NCBI GenBank assembly: GCA_009839685.1 | Contig: VXPC01000025.1 | Span: forward strand, 1 to 44,600 | Length of the DNA stretch: 44,600 nt | Direction: 5' to 3' | Origin: Candidatus Saccharimonadota bacterium | GTDB lineage: Bacteria > Patescibacteriota > Saccharimonadia > Saccharimonadales > VXPC01 | Notes under the pieces: model-generated | Databases searched by the model: none | Told to the model about the DNA's origin: nothing | Seen by the model: the letters and a program-made list of their open reading frames with translations, nothing else | In this document: positions 33,173 to 38,844 of the stretch, in pieces | Layout of the letters: each line of letters opens with the position of its first letter | Numbering within the stretch: the stretch's first letter is position 1 | Position numbers and translations under genes: made by a program

Positions 33173-35182
33173 ATGGGCAGGAAAAATCATGAAATGGCCA
33201 GCGGAAAGCTTGGCCATGAAGAGCCGGCCGTTGAAAGGTCGGTTTTGGGCGAAGCCGTCGAAAAGCAGTATCGGCGGTTGTCATCGAAGCGGGTTGATGC
33301 AATCTTACAAAATCGCTCAGCCGAAGCGTATGTCCAGCGCCTCTGCGGCTTGGCTATGTATCGCGACAGGGATTTCTCCTCCGAACAGCTTGACGTGATG
33401 GTGGCTGCGGTCGGCGCTGACTTTTCCGCCCAAGAAGAGAGCAACCCCGACTTCTGGGCGGGCGCTTACTACAAAGAACCCCTGACAATTTTGTCGACCG
33501 CCCTGGCCGGCCGCCACGGTCACCGGCTGTCGGAAGCGCAAACCGAGCAGTTGCTAGAAGGCCATCTGGCCCAAGGCTTGAATGCCGCGGTCTTGGAGCC
33601 CTTGATTACACGGCACGGCAAGGATTTGTCGGCTTATGCCGAGCGGCTGCTGGAGTCTTCCGGCTACCTGGGGCACAGCCTGAACGCGGCTATTATTGAA
33701 CACTACGGCTCCCAGCTGCGGCCGCAGCTGATTGACGAGTTGTTGACGCTGCTGATCGGGAAAAAACTGTCTGAAAAAGAGTCTATTGAATCAGCTATCC
33801 TCATGGGCGGAGAGGTGGACGGGTGGCTCGTGCCCTACGGCCGGTTCGCCGTGGTGCGGGATTGGGAGAAAGAAATGCTGCTTAACCGCCGGGCCGAAGG
33901 CATCCACGGCGTTTTTGCCAGCATCATCCAGCACGGCCCGGAGCTGTCGCCGGAACAGGTAGACAAATTGATAGAATCGGGCTATTCCTTAACGCATGCC
34001 CAGTTGCTCGCTTTCAGGTTTGAATCCCTGTCGCCGGAGCAACGCGAGGCGATACTTTCGCGGACCGGCCCGACCGATCTTTTCCGCCAGCTCGTGAACA
34101 ATGAGCTGCCGATGCCGGAGAATAAAGAGGCGTTGGTGGACGGCGTGCTCAAAGAGCTGGGCTCTCTGGACTGGCGGCAGCAAGACGCTATGCTCAGCGA
34201 ACGGTATGTCGGCCATTTTTCGACCGGTGACATAGATCGGCTCATAGAGTCCGGTTCGATTGTTTTTAAAGCATTGGCCAGCTGGCCGGGAGAGTTGACG
34301 CCGAGCCAGATTGACGCCATCATAGGCGGGCAGGGATCCGCGATACCGACGGGCTTCGTCCGCCGGATAGGCTCCCAGCTCTCGCCGGCTCAGGCGGAGA
34401 AGATTCTCGCCAACTCCAGCAAGGAAGTAGCCGTCAACCTGATCCATGCCCGTCCGGAGCTCTTCTCCGTATCGGATACGGAGGCAAAAATTGACATGTT
34501 GTTGCAGTACTGCTTGGACTCCACGTTGCAGGACTGGCTGATTGAAAACTACGGCCGCGACTTCCTGCCGCGCCAGGTAGACGCCCTTATGGATAACAGC
34601 TACGGGTCGGCGGTGGAAGAGTTTATCGACTCGCACCCCGATAAATTCTCGCCGGAGCACATCAAGAAAGCCATCAGCGGCAACATGGTGGGAATTAACA
34701 ACCGCTCCAGACTGTTCGCTATGCACCGGCAAGCATATTTGGCTGAGGCGGATGAGCTGATCGAAAGTGACTCGCCTCTGGTCGCGTATCTGCTTGAGCA
34801 ATGCGCCGATGAGTTATCATCAGCGCAAATAGACAAGTTGATAGAAAGAGACGACCTTTTCCACACTCAGAGCAGAATCTTGAACTACTGCGGGCACCGG
34901 CTCTCAGCCGAGCAGATTGGCCGGTTGATGGACATGATAAAAGAGGGCAAAGGTTCCTCCATGTACGAGAGAGTGACCAAATATGAAAAAGAAGTGCCGC
35001 TATTGAAAAAGCTGGTCGCGGTTGCCGGAAACCGAATGACGCCAGCGCAAATAGACCGGATAATTAATGGCCGGCGCCACTATCAAAGCGAATTGGTCGG
35101 CGAGTTGCTGGCCAACCACAGGGATTGCCTGACGGAGGAGCAGTTCGACAGGATTATCGCCCGGTTCGGACACGTGCTTTGA
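33173..35182 (+). CDS. Alpha-helical repeat protein (LSPEQIDKLI repeats)
   Basis: A 669-residue soluble protein built of degenerate tandem repeats of about 26-31 residues. Repeat openings include LSPEQVDKLIESG, LSPEQREAILSR, FSTGDIDRLIESG, LTPSQIDAIIGG, LSPAQAEKILAN, FLPRQVDALMDN, FSPEHIKKAISG, LSSAQIDKLIER, LSAEQIGRLMDM, MTPAQIDRIING and LTEEQFDRIIAR. Each looks like a helix-turn-helix hairpin, so the whole should form a superhelical solenoid for protein or nucleic-acid binding. It has no signal peptide. The ATG at 33173 is preferred over a TTG at 33158 because AGGAGG lies 6 bases upstream. The family is not recognised. Confidence 0.8.
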   Translation: MGRKNHEMASGKLGHEEPAVERSVLGEAVEKQYRRLSSKRVDAILQNRSAEAYVQRLCGLAMYRDRDFSSEQLDVMVAAVGADFSAQEESNPDFWAGAYYKEPLTILSTALAGRHGHRLSEAQTEQLLEGHLAQGLNAAVLEPLITRHGKDLSAYAERLLESSGYLGHSLNAAIIEHYGSQLRPQLIDELLTLLIGKKLSEKESIESAILMGGEVDGWLVPYGRFAVVRDWEKEMLLNRRAEGIHGVFASIIQHGPELSPEQVDKLIESGYSLTHAQLLAFRFESLSPEQREAILSRTGPTDLFRQLVNNELPMPENKEALVDGVLKELGSLDWRQQDAMLSERYVGHFSTGDIDRLIESGSIVFKALASWPGELTPSQIDAIIGGQGSAIPTGFVRRIGSQLSPAQAEKILANSSKEVAVNLIHARPELFSVSDTEAKIDMLLQYCLDSTLQDWLIENYGRDFLPRQVDALMDNSYGSAVEEFIDSHPDKFSPEHIKKAISGNMVGINNRSRLFAMHRQAYLAEADELIESDSPLVAYLLEQCADELSSAQIDKLIERDDLFHTQSRILNYCGHRLSAEQIGRLMDMIKEGKGSSMYERVTKYEKEVPLLKKLVAVAGNRMTPAQIDRIINGRRHYQSELVGELLANHRDCLTEEQFDRIIARFGHVL

Positions 35183-35238
35183 TGATACAGCGGGGCTTGT
35201 GTACAGGGTGAAGCCGATGCTTGGTTGATTCCAAGTGT

Positions 35239-35244
35239 TATAAT
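35239..35244 (+). promoter_or_regulatory. -10 box of tRNA-Arg(TCT)
   Basis: TATAAT in GTTATAATAAAT, 24 bases before the mature tRNA. Confidence 0.55.
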
Positions 35245-35267
35245 AAATCCGCAAACAGGTTAGGTAC

Positions 35268-35344
35268 GCTCCGGTAGCTCAGCGGATTAGAGCAACGGGC
35301 TTCTATCCCGCAGGTCGGGGGTTCGAATCCCTCCCGGAGTACCA
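35268..35344 (+). tRNA. tRNA-Arg(TCT)
   Basis: Acceptor GCTCCGG/CCGGAGT, D-loop with G18G19, anticodon TCT in the loop CTTCTAT, T-loop TTCGAAT, encoded CCA. A standard tRNA; the same anticodon occurs again in the array at 38.6 kb. Confidence 0.93.
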
Positions 35345-35418
35345 TGACAAAGATTCAGGACTAAAAGTGGTAGTGGTACTTACGATTATTGGTTCTTGTT
35401 CATGTATCCTAGGGTAGT

Positions 35419-36453
35419 CTATAAGTTATAGTTCTTGGCAGAAAACTCGAACTGCTGCAGGAATACCTCTACGATATAATCAGTTACGCCCTGCTCATAG
35501 AACAGTATCAACGCTCCCTTGAAAGCATTTTCGTCGACGGTTCGGTACGAAAGCGGGGGGTAGTCGTGGGCAACAAGCAGGGCGTTGGAGGCCAGCCGGG
35601 CTGTGCGCTTGTTGCCGTCGGCAAACGGTTGCAGATAGGATATGCCAACCAGAGCGACCAAGCTTTTGATTGCCGGCTCTTGGCAGTCGTTTACGAGCTT
35701 TATAACCTGATCCAGGTGCGAACTTATTTCCGCTTGGCTGGCTGGCGGCACATAGGCCGTCCCGACTATACCGACCGGCGATTGCCTCAACCCTCTGCTA
35801 ATACCCAGGTTTTGCGTCAGTAATTGGTGTATTTCTTCAATTGACATTCTGCTCAGTTGTCGGTAGCTATGGTTGTGCTGCCAGATATAGTCGAAAGCGG
35901 TTTTGTGATTCAAAATCATTACGGCCTCTTCGCGGCTGTGTCCGGCTGCCTCGACCGAACCTTTAATCAATTGTTCGGTGTCGAGCAGACTGTAGGTGTT
36001 ACCTTCAATTTTTGACGATTTCCAACTAAATTCAATGACGAACCTTTCGAGCTCCCGGCTGGCAACATCGCTGCCGCGTTTCAGCTGATAATCGGCAGCC
36101 AGCCGCTTGATGTTACCGATCTTATTTTTATCCCATGCACTTTCCAATCTCTTAACGTGCTCGGCTATGAAAGCTGTAAATTGAACTTGGCGGGAGTCGG
36201 GGTCTTCCAAGAGATAGGCCGCCGGGTCGTAAAGCTTCAACCGTTTGGCGGACGGCGTGATGGAGTAAACTGTTGCCGGACCTTTGCCGGCGGCGATAGC
36301 CAACCCCCTTGCTTGCAGGGAATTAAGATCTCTAATCAAGGTGATACGAGAAACACTTGGTATCACTGCGGTCAACTCCTTTCGCGAAGCCGTGCCGATC
36401 TGGCTCAGGTGTTTCAGTATACGTAGCTGTCTATCTGATATAGTATCATCCAT
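35419..36453 (-). CDS. Fic-family protein with winged-helix N-terminus, catalytic His replaced
   Basis: A 344-residue protein. Residues ~5-75 are a winged helix (ISDRQLRILKHLSQIG..., SRITLIRDLNSLQARG). Residues ~146-152 SSKIEGN match the (S/T)xxxE(G/N) self-inhibitory helix of class II Fic proteins. The Fic core at 275-283 reads QPFADGNKR where active enzymes have HPFx(D/E)GN(G/K)R, so the catalytic histidine is Gln275. Fic proteins normally transfer AMP to target proteins; this one is probably inactive in AMPylation or altered, and may act mainly as a DNA-binding sensor. The ATG is favoured because a 21-bp palindrome with a -10 box lies just upstream. Confidence 0.88.
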   Translation of the reverse strand: MDDTISDRQLRILKHLSQIGTASRKELTAVIPSVSRITLIRDLNSLQARGLAIAAGKGPATVYSITPSAKRLKLYDPAAYLLEDPDSRQVQFTAFIAEHVKRLESAWDKNKIGNIKRLAADYQLKRGSDVASRELERFVIEFSWKSSKIEGNTYSLLDTEQLIKGSVEAAGHSREEAVMILNHKTAFDYIWQHNHSYRQLSRMSIEEIHQLLTQNLGISRGLRQSPVGIVGTAYVPPASQAEISSHLDQVIKLVNDCQEPAIKSLVALVGISYLQPFADGNKRTARLASNALLVAHDYPPLSYRTVDENAFKGALILFYEQGVTDYIVEVFLQQFEFSAKNYNL

Positions 36454-36460
36454 ATAGATT

Positions 36461-36481
36461 ATCGTATCATAATGATACGAT
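36461..36481 (-). promoter_or_regulatory. Operator-like palindrome over the fic promoter
   Basis: ATCGTATCAT-A-ATGATACGAT, two perfect 10-base arms around one base, covering a minus-strand TATGAT -10 (36466-36471) and ending 7 bases upstream of the fic ATG. A second inverted pair GTGATAC/GTATCAC lies inside the gene (36341-36347, 36360-36366). The winged helix of the Fic protein is a natural candidate to bind here. Confidence 0.75.
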
Positions 36482-36766
36482 TCATGCAAGAGTTGTTTCG
36501 ATTTGCCCTTTGCACAAGCGGCAAACAATTTGCCTATTGGTGATCGTAGGGCTGATCTCTAAAGGTAGCGTCGTATCTTTGAAGAAATCCGAAAGCAGTT
36601 CTAAGCCAATCGCTCTGGGCGTACCAGCAGAGGAAACGAGATTATTTTGGGGCAAAACAGCAGCTCCGGTATCCCATGAAGATGTGGCCGCGCAGATAAA
36701 CAGTGTTGCTTGATTGATTGCCGGCGGCGTTTCCGCTCTGGACATTCGGCTCAGAATTTGATACAA
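36482..36766 (-). CDS. Possible small ORF upstream of fic
   Basis: A 94-codon frame ending at the edge of the fic operator. The product has no clear domain; the C-terminal part has a CRLCKG cysteine pair. Base composition is lower in GC than the rest of the window. There is no Shine-Dalgarno, and its start overlaps the likely promoter of the tRNA array on the other strand. It may be a real small gene paired with fic, a decayed gene or chance. A 67-codon plus-strand frame in the same place is equally unsupported. Confidence 0.3.
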   Translation of the reverse strand: MYQILSRMSRAETPPAINQATLFICAATSSWDTGAAVLPQNNLVSSAGTPRAIGLELLSDFFKDTTLPLEISPTITNRQIVCRLCKGQIETTLA

Positions 36767-36767
36767 T
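36762..36767 (+). promoter_or_regulatory. Likely promoter of the tRNA array
   Basis: TTTGATACAAT ends 9 bases before the first tRNA of the array. It is the only -10-like box just before the first gene; spacing fits a start at or near the tRNA 5' end. Confidence 0.35.
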
Positions 36768-36776
36768 GCTGACCGC

Positions 36777-36850
36777 AGTGGGATGGTGAAGTAGAATCAC
36801 GCAGCTCTCATAAGGCTGAATCACGGGTGCAATTCCCGTTCCCGCAACCA
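36777..36850 (+). tRNA. tRNA-Met(CAT), first
   Basis: Anticodon CAT in the loop CTCATAA. D-loop AGTAGAA (A18 G19), T-loop TGCAATT (G55). The anticodon stem lacks the three G-C pairs of initiators, although base 1 does not pair with A72. Could also read Ile AUA if lysidine-modified. Confidence 0.8.
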
Positions 36851-37018
36851 GAAAATCAAATGTCATGACGATATTTATTCAACACTCACGCCGTAAGACG
36901 GCGGCCGATCGTATGGCCGCCCGGTTGAATGATTGTCGCCATAGCATTTTAAGACGGCCGAACGCGACAGAAAGCACTTTAACAAGCTGGTAAACCCGCA
37001 ACGTTAAAGTACTCTTAG
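36851..37018 (+). other. 168-base spacer after the first tRNA
   Basis: Holds a perfect 7-bp hairpin GGCGGCC/GGCCGCC (36900-36921, 8-base loop) and ACTTTAAC at 36976-36983 with its reverse complement at 37003-37010. No tRNA fold or ORF seen. Confidence 0.5.
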
Positions 37019-37096
37019 TGGCCACTACTCTCAACAGGTAAGAGAAGCTCTCTCATAAGGAGAAGGTTCCCGGTTCGAGTCCGGGGTGGCCGACCA
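37019..37096 (+). tRNA. tRNA-Met(CAT), second
   Basis: Anticodon CAT in the loop CTCATAA, normal G18G19 and TTCGAGT T-loop. Acceptor TGGCCAC/GTGGCCG, so pair 1:72 is U:G. Met or Ile(CAU) cannot be separated by sequence alone. Confidence 0.85.
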
Positions 37097-37097
37097 T

Positions 37098-37181
37098 GGC
37101 GGAGCTTTCCTCGGAGAGATAAGCAGACTGTAAATCTGTGGTCGCAAGACTGAGTAGGTTCGACTCCTGCCTCCGTCACCA
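37098..37181 (+). tRNA. tRNA-Tyr(GTA)
   Basis: Class II with variable arm; acceptor GGCGGAG/CTCCGTC; anticodon GTA in the loop CTGTAAA; normal D and T loops; encoded CCA. Confidence 0.93.
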
Positions 37182-37184
37182 TCA

Positions 37185-37258
37185 AGGGGTTTAGTTAAAT
37201 GGCATAACAGGAGCCTCCAAAACTCAAGTCGAAGGTTCGATTCCTTCAGCCCCTGCCA
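37185..37258 (+). tRNA. tRNA-Trp(CCA)
   Basis: Acceptor AGGGGTT/AGCCCCT with G73, anticodon CCA in the loop CTCCAAA, T-loop TTCGATT. The anticodon stem has two mismatches (positions 27:43 and 31:39), so it is weak. UGA is not read. Confidence 0.88.
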
Positions 37259-37270
37259 GAACTTTAACTC

Positions 37271-37344
37271 GGTCTTGTAGCTTAGTGGCAAAGCAAGCGC
37301 CTGAAGAGCGCTGGATATTGGTTCGATTCCAGTCAAGACCACCA
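37271..37344 (+). tRNA. tRNA-Phe(GAA)
   Basis: Acceptor GGTCTTG/CAAGACC, anticodon GAA in the loop CTGAAGA with a strong stem AGCGC/GCGCT, normal D and T loops, encoded CCA. ACTTTAAC lies just upstream at 37261-37268. Confidence 0.94.
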
Positions 37345-37348
37345 TTGC

Positions 37349-37422
37349 TGGGCTTTAGTTCAATAGCAGAACACTGCTCTGATACGGCAGAGACACAGGA
37401 GCGTAACCTGTAAGCCCGACCA
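37349..37422 (+). tRNA. tRNA-Ile(GAT)
   Basis: Anticodon GAT in the loop CTGATAC. D-loop AATAGCA (A18 G19); T-loop AGCGTAA (A54, G55, U58), so both the 18:55 and the 54:58 contacts are changed. Pair 1:72 is U:G. Confidence 0.88.
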
Positions 37423-37425
37423 TAA

Positions 37426-37500
37426 GGCTCTATGGTGTAAAGGTAACACGGGGCGTTGTCAACGCTCAGTCGCGGGTTCGATTTCCCGCTGGAGCCGCCA
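37426..37500 (+). tRNA. tRNA-Asp(GTC)
   Basis: Acceptor GGCTCTA/TGGAGCC with G73, anticodon GTC in the loop TTGTCAA. The T-loop is 8 bases (TTCGATTT) between GCGGG and CCCGC. Confidence 0.9.
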
Positions 37501-37503
37501 GAC

Positions 37504-37579
37504 GGCCGCATCGTCTAAAGGTTAGGACGTTAGGTTTTCAACCTAGAGATCGGGGTTCGATGTCCCCGTGCGGCTACCA
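37504..37579 (+). tRNA. tRNA-Glu(TTC)
   Basis: Acceptor GGCCGCA/TGCGGCT, anticodon TTC in the loop TTTTCAA. The T-loop is 8 bases (TTCGATGT) between CGGGG and CCCCG. Confidence 0.9.
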
Positions 37580-37580
37580 A

Positions 37581-37656
37581 TACCGACTGGCCTACTAGGT
37601 GAGGGCGCGGGGCTTTGGACTCCGAAGGCTTGGTTCGAATCCAAGGTCGGTAGCCA
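37581..37656 (+). tRNA. tRNA-Gln(TTG)
   Basis: Acceptor TACCGAC/GTCGGTA, anticodon TTG in the loop CTTTGGA, normal G18G19 and TTCGAAT, encoded CCA. Confidence 0.93.
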
Positions 37657-37671
37657 GTACTTTAACGATAA

Positions 37672-37746
37672 TCATCTCTGGTGTAAGGGGAGTCACGCTT
37701 GGTTGTTACCCAAGAGGTCAAGGTTCGAGTCCTTGGAGATGAGCCA
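37672..37746 (+). tRNA. tRNA-Asn(GTT)
   Basis: Acceptor TCATCTC/GAGATGA with G73, anticodon GTT in the loop TTGTTAC, T-loop TTCGAGT. Preceded by the GTACTTTAACG spacer motif at 37657-37667. Confidence 0.93.
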
Positions 37747-37749
37747 GAT

Positions 37750-37824
37750 GTTGGCTGTAGCTTAAAAATGAAGCGCCAGGTTGTGGTCCTGGAGAAGCGG
37801 GGGTAGTACCCGTCAGCCACCCCA
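37750..37824 (+). tRNA. tRNA-His(GTG)
   Basis: G-1 opposite C73, the His identity element, is kept, but base 1 is U opposite C72. Anticodon GTG in the loop TTGTGGT. D-loop AAAAATG (A18 A19) with T-loop GGTAGTA (G54 G55 U56 G58), the most altered elbow in the array. Confidence 0.85.
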
Positions 37825-37827
37825 TAA

Positions 37828-37902
37828 GCCGCCGAAACATAGATAGCGATGTGCCGGTCTTGTAAACCGGTAAGCAGGGTGCAAGTCCTTGCGGTGGCTC
37901 CA
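37828..37902 (+). tRNA. tRNA-Thr(TGT)
   Basis: Acceptor GCCGCCG/CGGTGGC, anticodon TGT in the loop CTTGTAA. D-loop AGATAGCG (A18 G19) with T-loop TGCAAGT (G55). Confidence 0.9.
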
Positions 37903-37904
37903 AA

Positions 37905-37932
37905 ACCATTTTCGTCAAGTCCCGAAAATGGT
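37905..37932 (+). other. Hairpin between tRNA-Thr and tRNA-Leu
   Basis: A perfect 10-bp stem ACCATTTTCG / CGAAAATGGT with an 8-base loop, followed by the GTACTTTAACG motif (37938-37948). There is no U tract; it may be a processing site or divide the array into two transcripts. Confidence 0.55.
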
Positions 37933-37950
37933 CTGACGTACTTTAACGAT

Positions 37951-38035
37951 GTCCCTATGGTGGAACAGCAGACACGTTGGCCTCAAAAGCCAATGCTCTT
38001 TGAGCGCGGGAGTGCGAATCTCTCTAGGGACACCA
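37951..38035 (+). tRNA. tRNA-Leu(CAA)
   Basis: Class II with variable arm; acceptor GTCCCTA/TAGGGAC; anticodon CAA in the loop CTCAAAA. D-loop with A18 G19, T-loop TGCGAAT (G55). Confidence 0.9.
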
Positions 38036-38037
38036 GT

Positions 38038-38111
38038 GATACCTTGGCCGAGTAGCTAGGCGGCAGTCCGCAAAACTGTTTACATGGGTGCAAATCCTAT
38101 AGGTATCTCCA
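38038..38111 (+). tRNA. tRNA-Cys(GCA)
   Basis: Acceptor GATACCT/AGGTATC with U73 (Cys identity), anticodon GCA in the loop CCGCAAA, so position 33 is C and not the near-universal U. A18 G19 with T-loop TGCAAAT (G55). Confidence 0.87.
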
Positions 38112-38114
38112 GAC

Positions 38115-38198
38115 GGGGTCGTGGTGGAACAGCAGACACGCTTGTCTTAGGAACAAGTGCCTTCGGGCGTGCGGGTGCGAATCCTGCCGACCTCACCA
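38115..38198 (+). tRNA. tRNA-Leu(TAG), array copy
   Basis: Class II; acceptor GGGGTCG/CGACCTC; anticodon TAG in CTTAGGA. The D-loop lacks G18G19 (A18 G19) and the T-loop is TGCGAAT. Same anticodon as the canonical tRNA-Leu at 22.6 kb, with a different elbow. Confidence 0.9.
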
Positions 38199-38199
38199 T

Positions 38200-38277
38200 G
38201 TGCCAGTGGCGGAATGCGGCATACGCAGCCGGCTTAAAACCGGCTTTTTACTGGTTCGAGTCCAGTCTGGCACACCA
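38200..38277 (+). tRNA. tRNA-Leu(TAA) without long variable arm
   Basis: Acceptor GTGCCAG/CTGGCAC, anticodon TAA in the loop CTTAAAA with stem GCCGG/CCGGC, normal GG and TTCGAGT. Only about 5 bases (TTTTT) separate anticodon and T stems, where Leu tRNAs normally have a 10-base-plus arm. Confidence 0.85.
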
Positions 38278-38309
38278 GTTCATCGCAGCTCGCGACGGGT
38301 TGGCGAAAC

Positions 38310-38383
38310 GGGGGCTTAGTTCAATAGTAGAACGATTGGTTTGCAACCAGTAGACGACGGGGCGGAACCGTCAGCTTCCACCA
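38310..38383 (+). tRNA. tRNA-Ala(TGC)
   Basis: Acceptor GGGGGCT/AGCTTCC contains the G3:U70 Ala identity pair. Anticodon TGC in the loop TTTGCAA. D-loop AATAGTA (A18 G19) and T-loop GGCGGAA (G54 G55 G58). Confidence 0.88.
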
Positions 38384-38384
38384 G

Positions 38385-38458
38385 CTGTGTGTAGTGTAAA
38401 GGCGGCACGAAGAGTTTGGGACTCTTTAGATCAGGTTCGATTCCTGACACGCAGACCA
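38385..38458 (+). tRNA. tRNA-Pro(TGG)
   Basis: Acceptor CTGTGTG/CACGCAG, anticodon TGG in the loop TTTGGGA, normal GG and TTCGATT, encoded CCA. Confidence 0.9.
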
Positions 38459-38461
38459 TAG

Positions 38462-38536
38462 GCGAGCGTGGTGTCATAGGTAACACGCCTGGCTGCCAGC
38501 CAGGAGCAGTGAGTTCGAATCTCACCGTTCGTACCA
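38462..38536 (+). tRNA. tRNA-Gly(GCC)
   Basis: Acceptor GCGAGCG/CGTTCGT, anticodon GCC in the loop CTGCCAG with stem CCTGG/CCAGG, normal GG and TTCGAAT. Unlike the two Gly tRNAs elsewhere in the window, its elbow is canonical. Confidence 0.92.
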
Positions 38537-38537
38537 G

Positions 38538-38616
38538 TGGGGGTTAGCTCAGTCCGGCCAGAGCTGCAGTTTTACACGCTGCGCAAGCATCGGTTCGAAT
38601 CCGATACCCCCGACCA
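38538..38616 (+). tRNA. tRNA-Val(TAC)
   Basis: Acceptor TGGGGGT/ACCCCCG (U1:G72), anticodon TAC in the loop TTTACAC, normal GG and TTCGAAT. Confidence 0.9.
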
Positions 38617-38619
38617 GAA

Positions 38620-38693
38620 GGGCTGTTAGTTTAACGGAAAAACACGGGGCTTCTATCCCCATGATGAGGGTTCGACTCCTTCACAGCCTTCCA
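38620..38693 (+). tRNA. tRNA-Arg(TCT), array copy
   Basis: Acceptor GGGCTGT/ACAGCCT, anticodon TCT in the loop CTTCTAT, normal GG and TTCGACT. Duplicates the anticodon of the gene at 35.3 kb with a different body. Confidence 0.9.
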
Positions 38694-38694
38694 T

Positions 38695-38769
38695 GCGCCC
38701 TTGGTGTAACGCATAGCATACCAGGCTTCGAACCTGGGGATGAAGGTTGGATTCCTTCAGGGCGTTCCA
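38695..38769 (+). tRNA. tRNA-Arg(TCG)
   Basis: Acceptor GCGCCCT/AGGGCGT, anticodon TCG in the loop CTTCGAA. D-loop AACGCATA (G18 C19) with T-loop TTGGATT (G56): the 19:56 pair is inverted to C:G. Confidence 0.9.
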
Positions 38770-38843
38770 GACGCTATGGCATAGTGGTCGTGCATGGGCC
38801 TTTTAAGCCTAGGACCTTGGTTCGATTCCAAGTGGCGTCACCA
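38770..38843 (+). tRNA. tRNA-Lys(TTT)
   Basis: Acceptor GACGCTA/TGGCGTC, anticodon TTT in the loop CTTTTAA, D-loop AGTGGTC, T-loop TTCGATT, encoded CCA. Confidence 0.93.
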
Positions 38844-38844
38844 G

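Noticed and set aside
33173-35182. Functional TALE-type DNA-reading code
   Set aside because: Unit length and first helix are similar, but repeats are irregular and no consistent variable di-residue position was found.
36777-36850. Initiator tRNA-fMet in the array
   Set aside because: The unpaired first base fits, but the anticodon stem CAGCT/GGCTG lacks the three G-C pairs initiators need.
37031-38525. Several 65-100 codon open frames on both strands in the tRNA array
   Set aside because: They lie across tRNA genes, have no ribosome sites, and their open length follows from tRNA composition.
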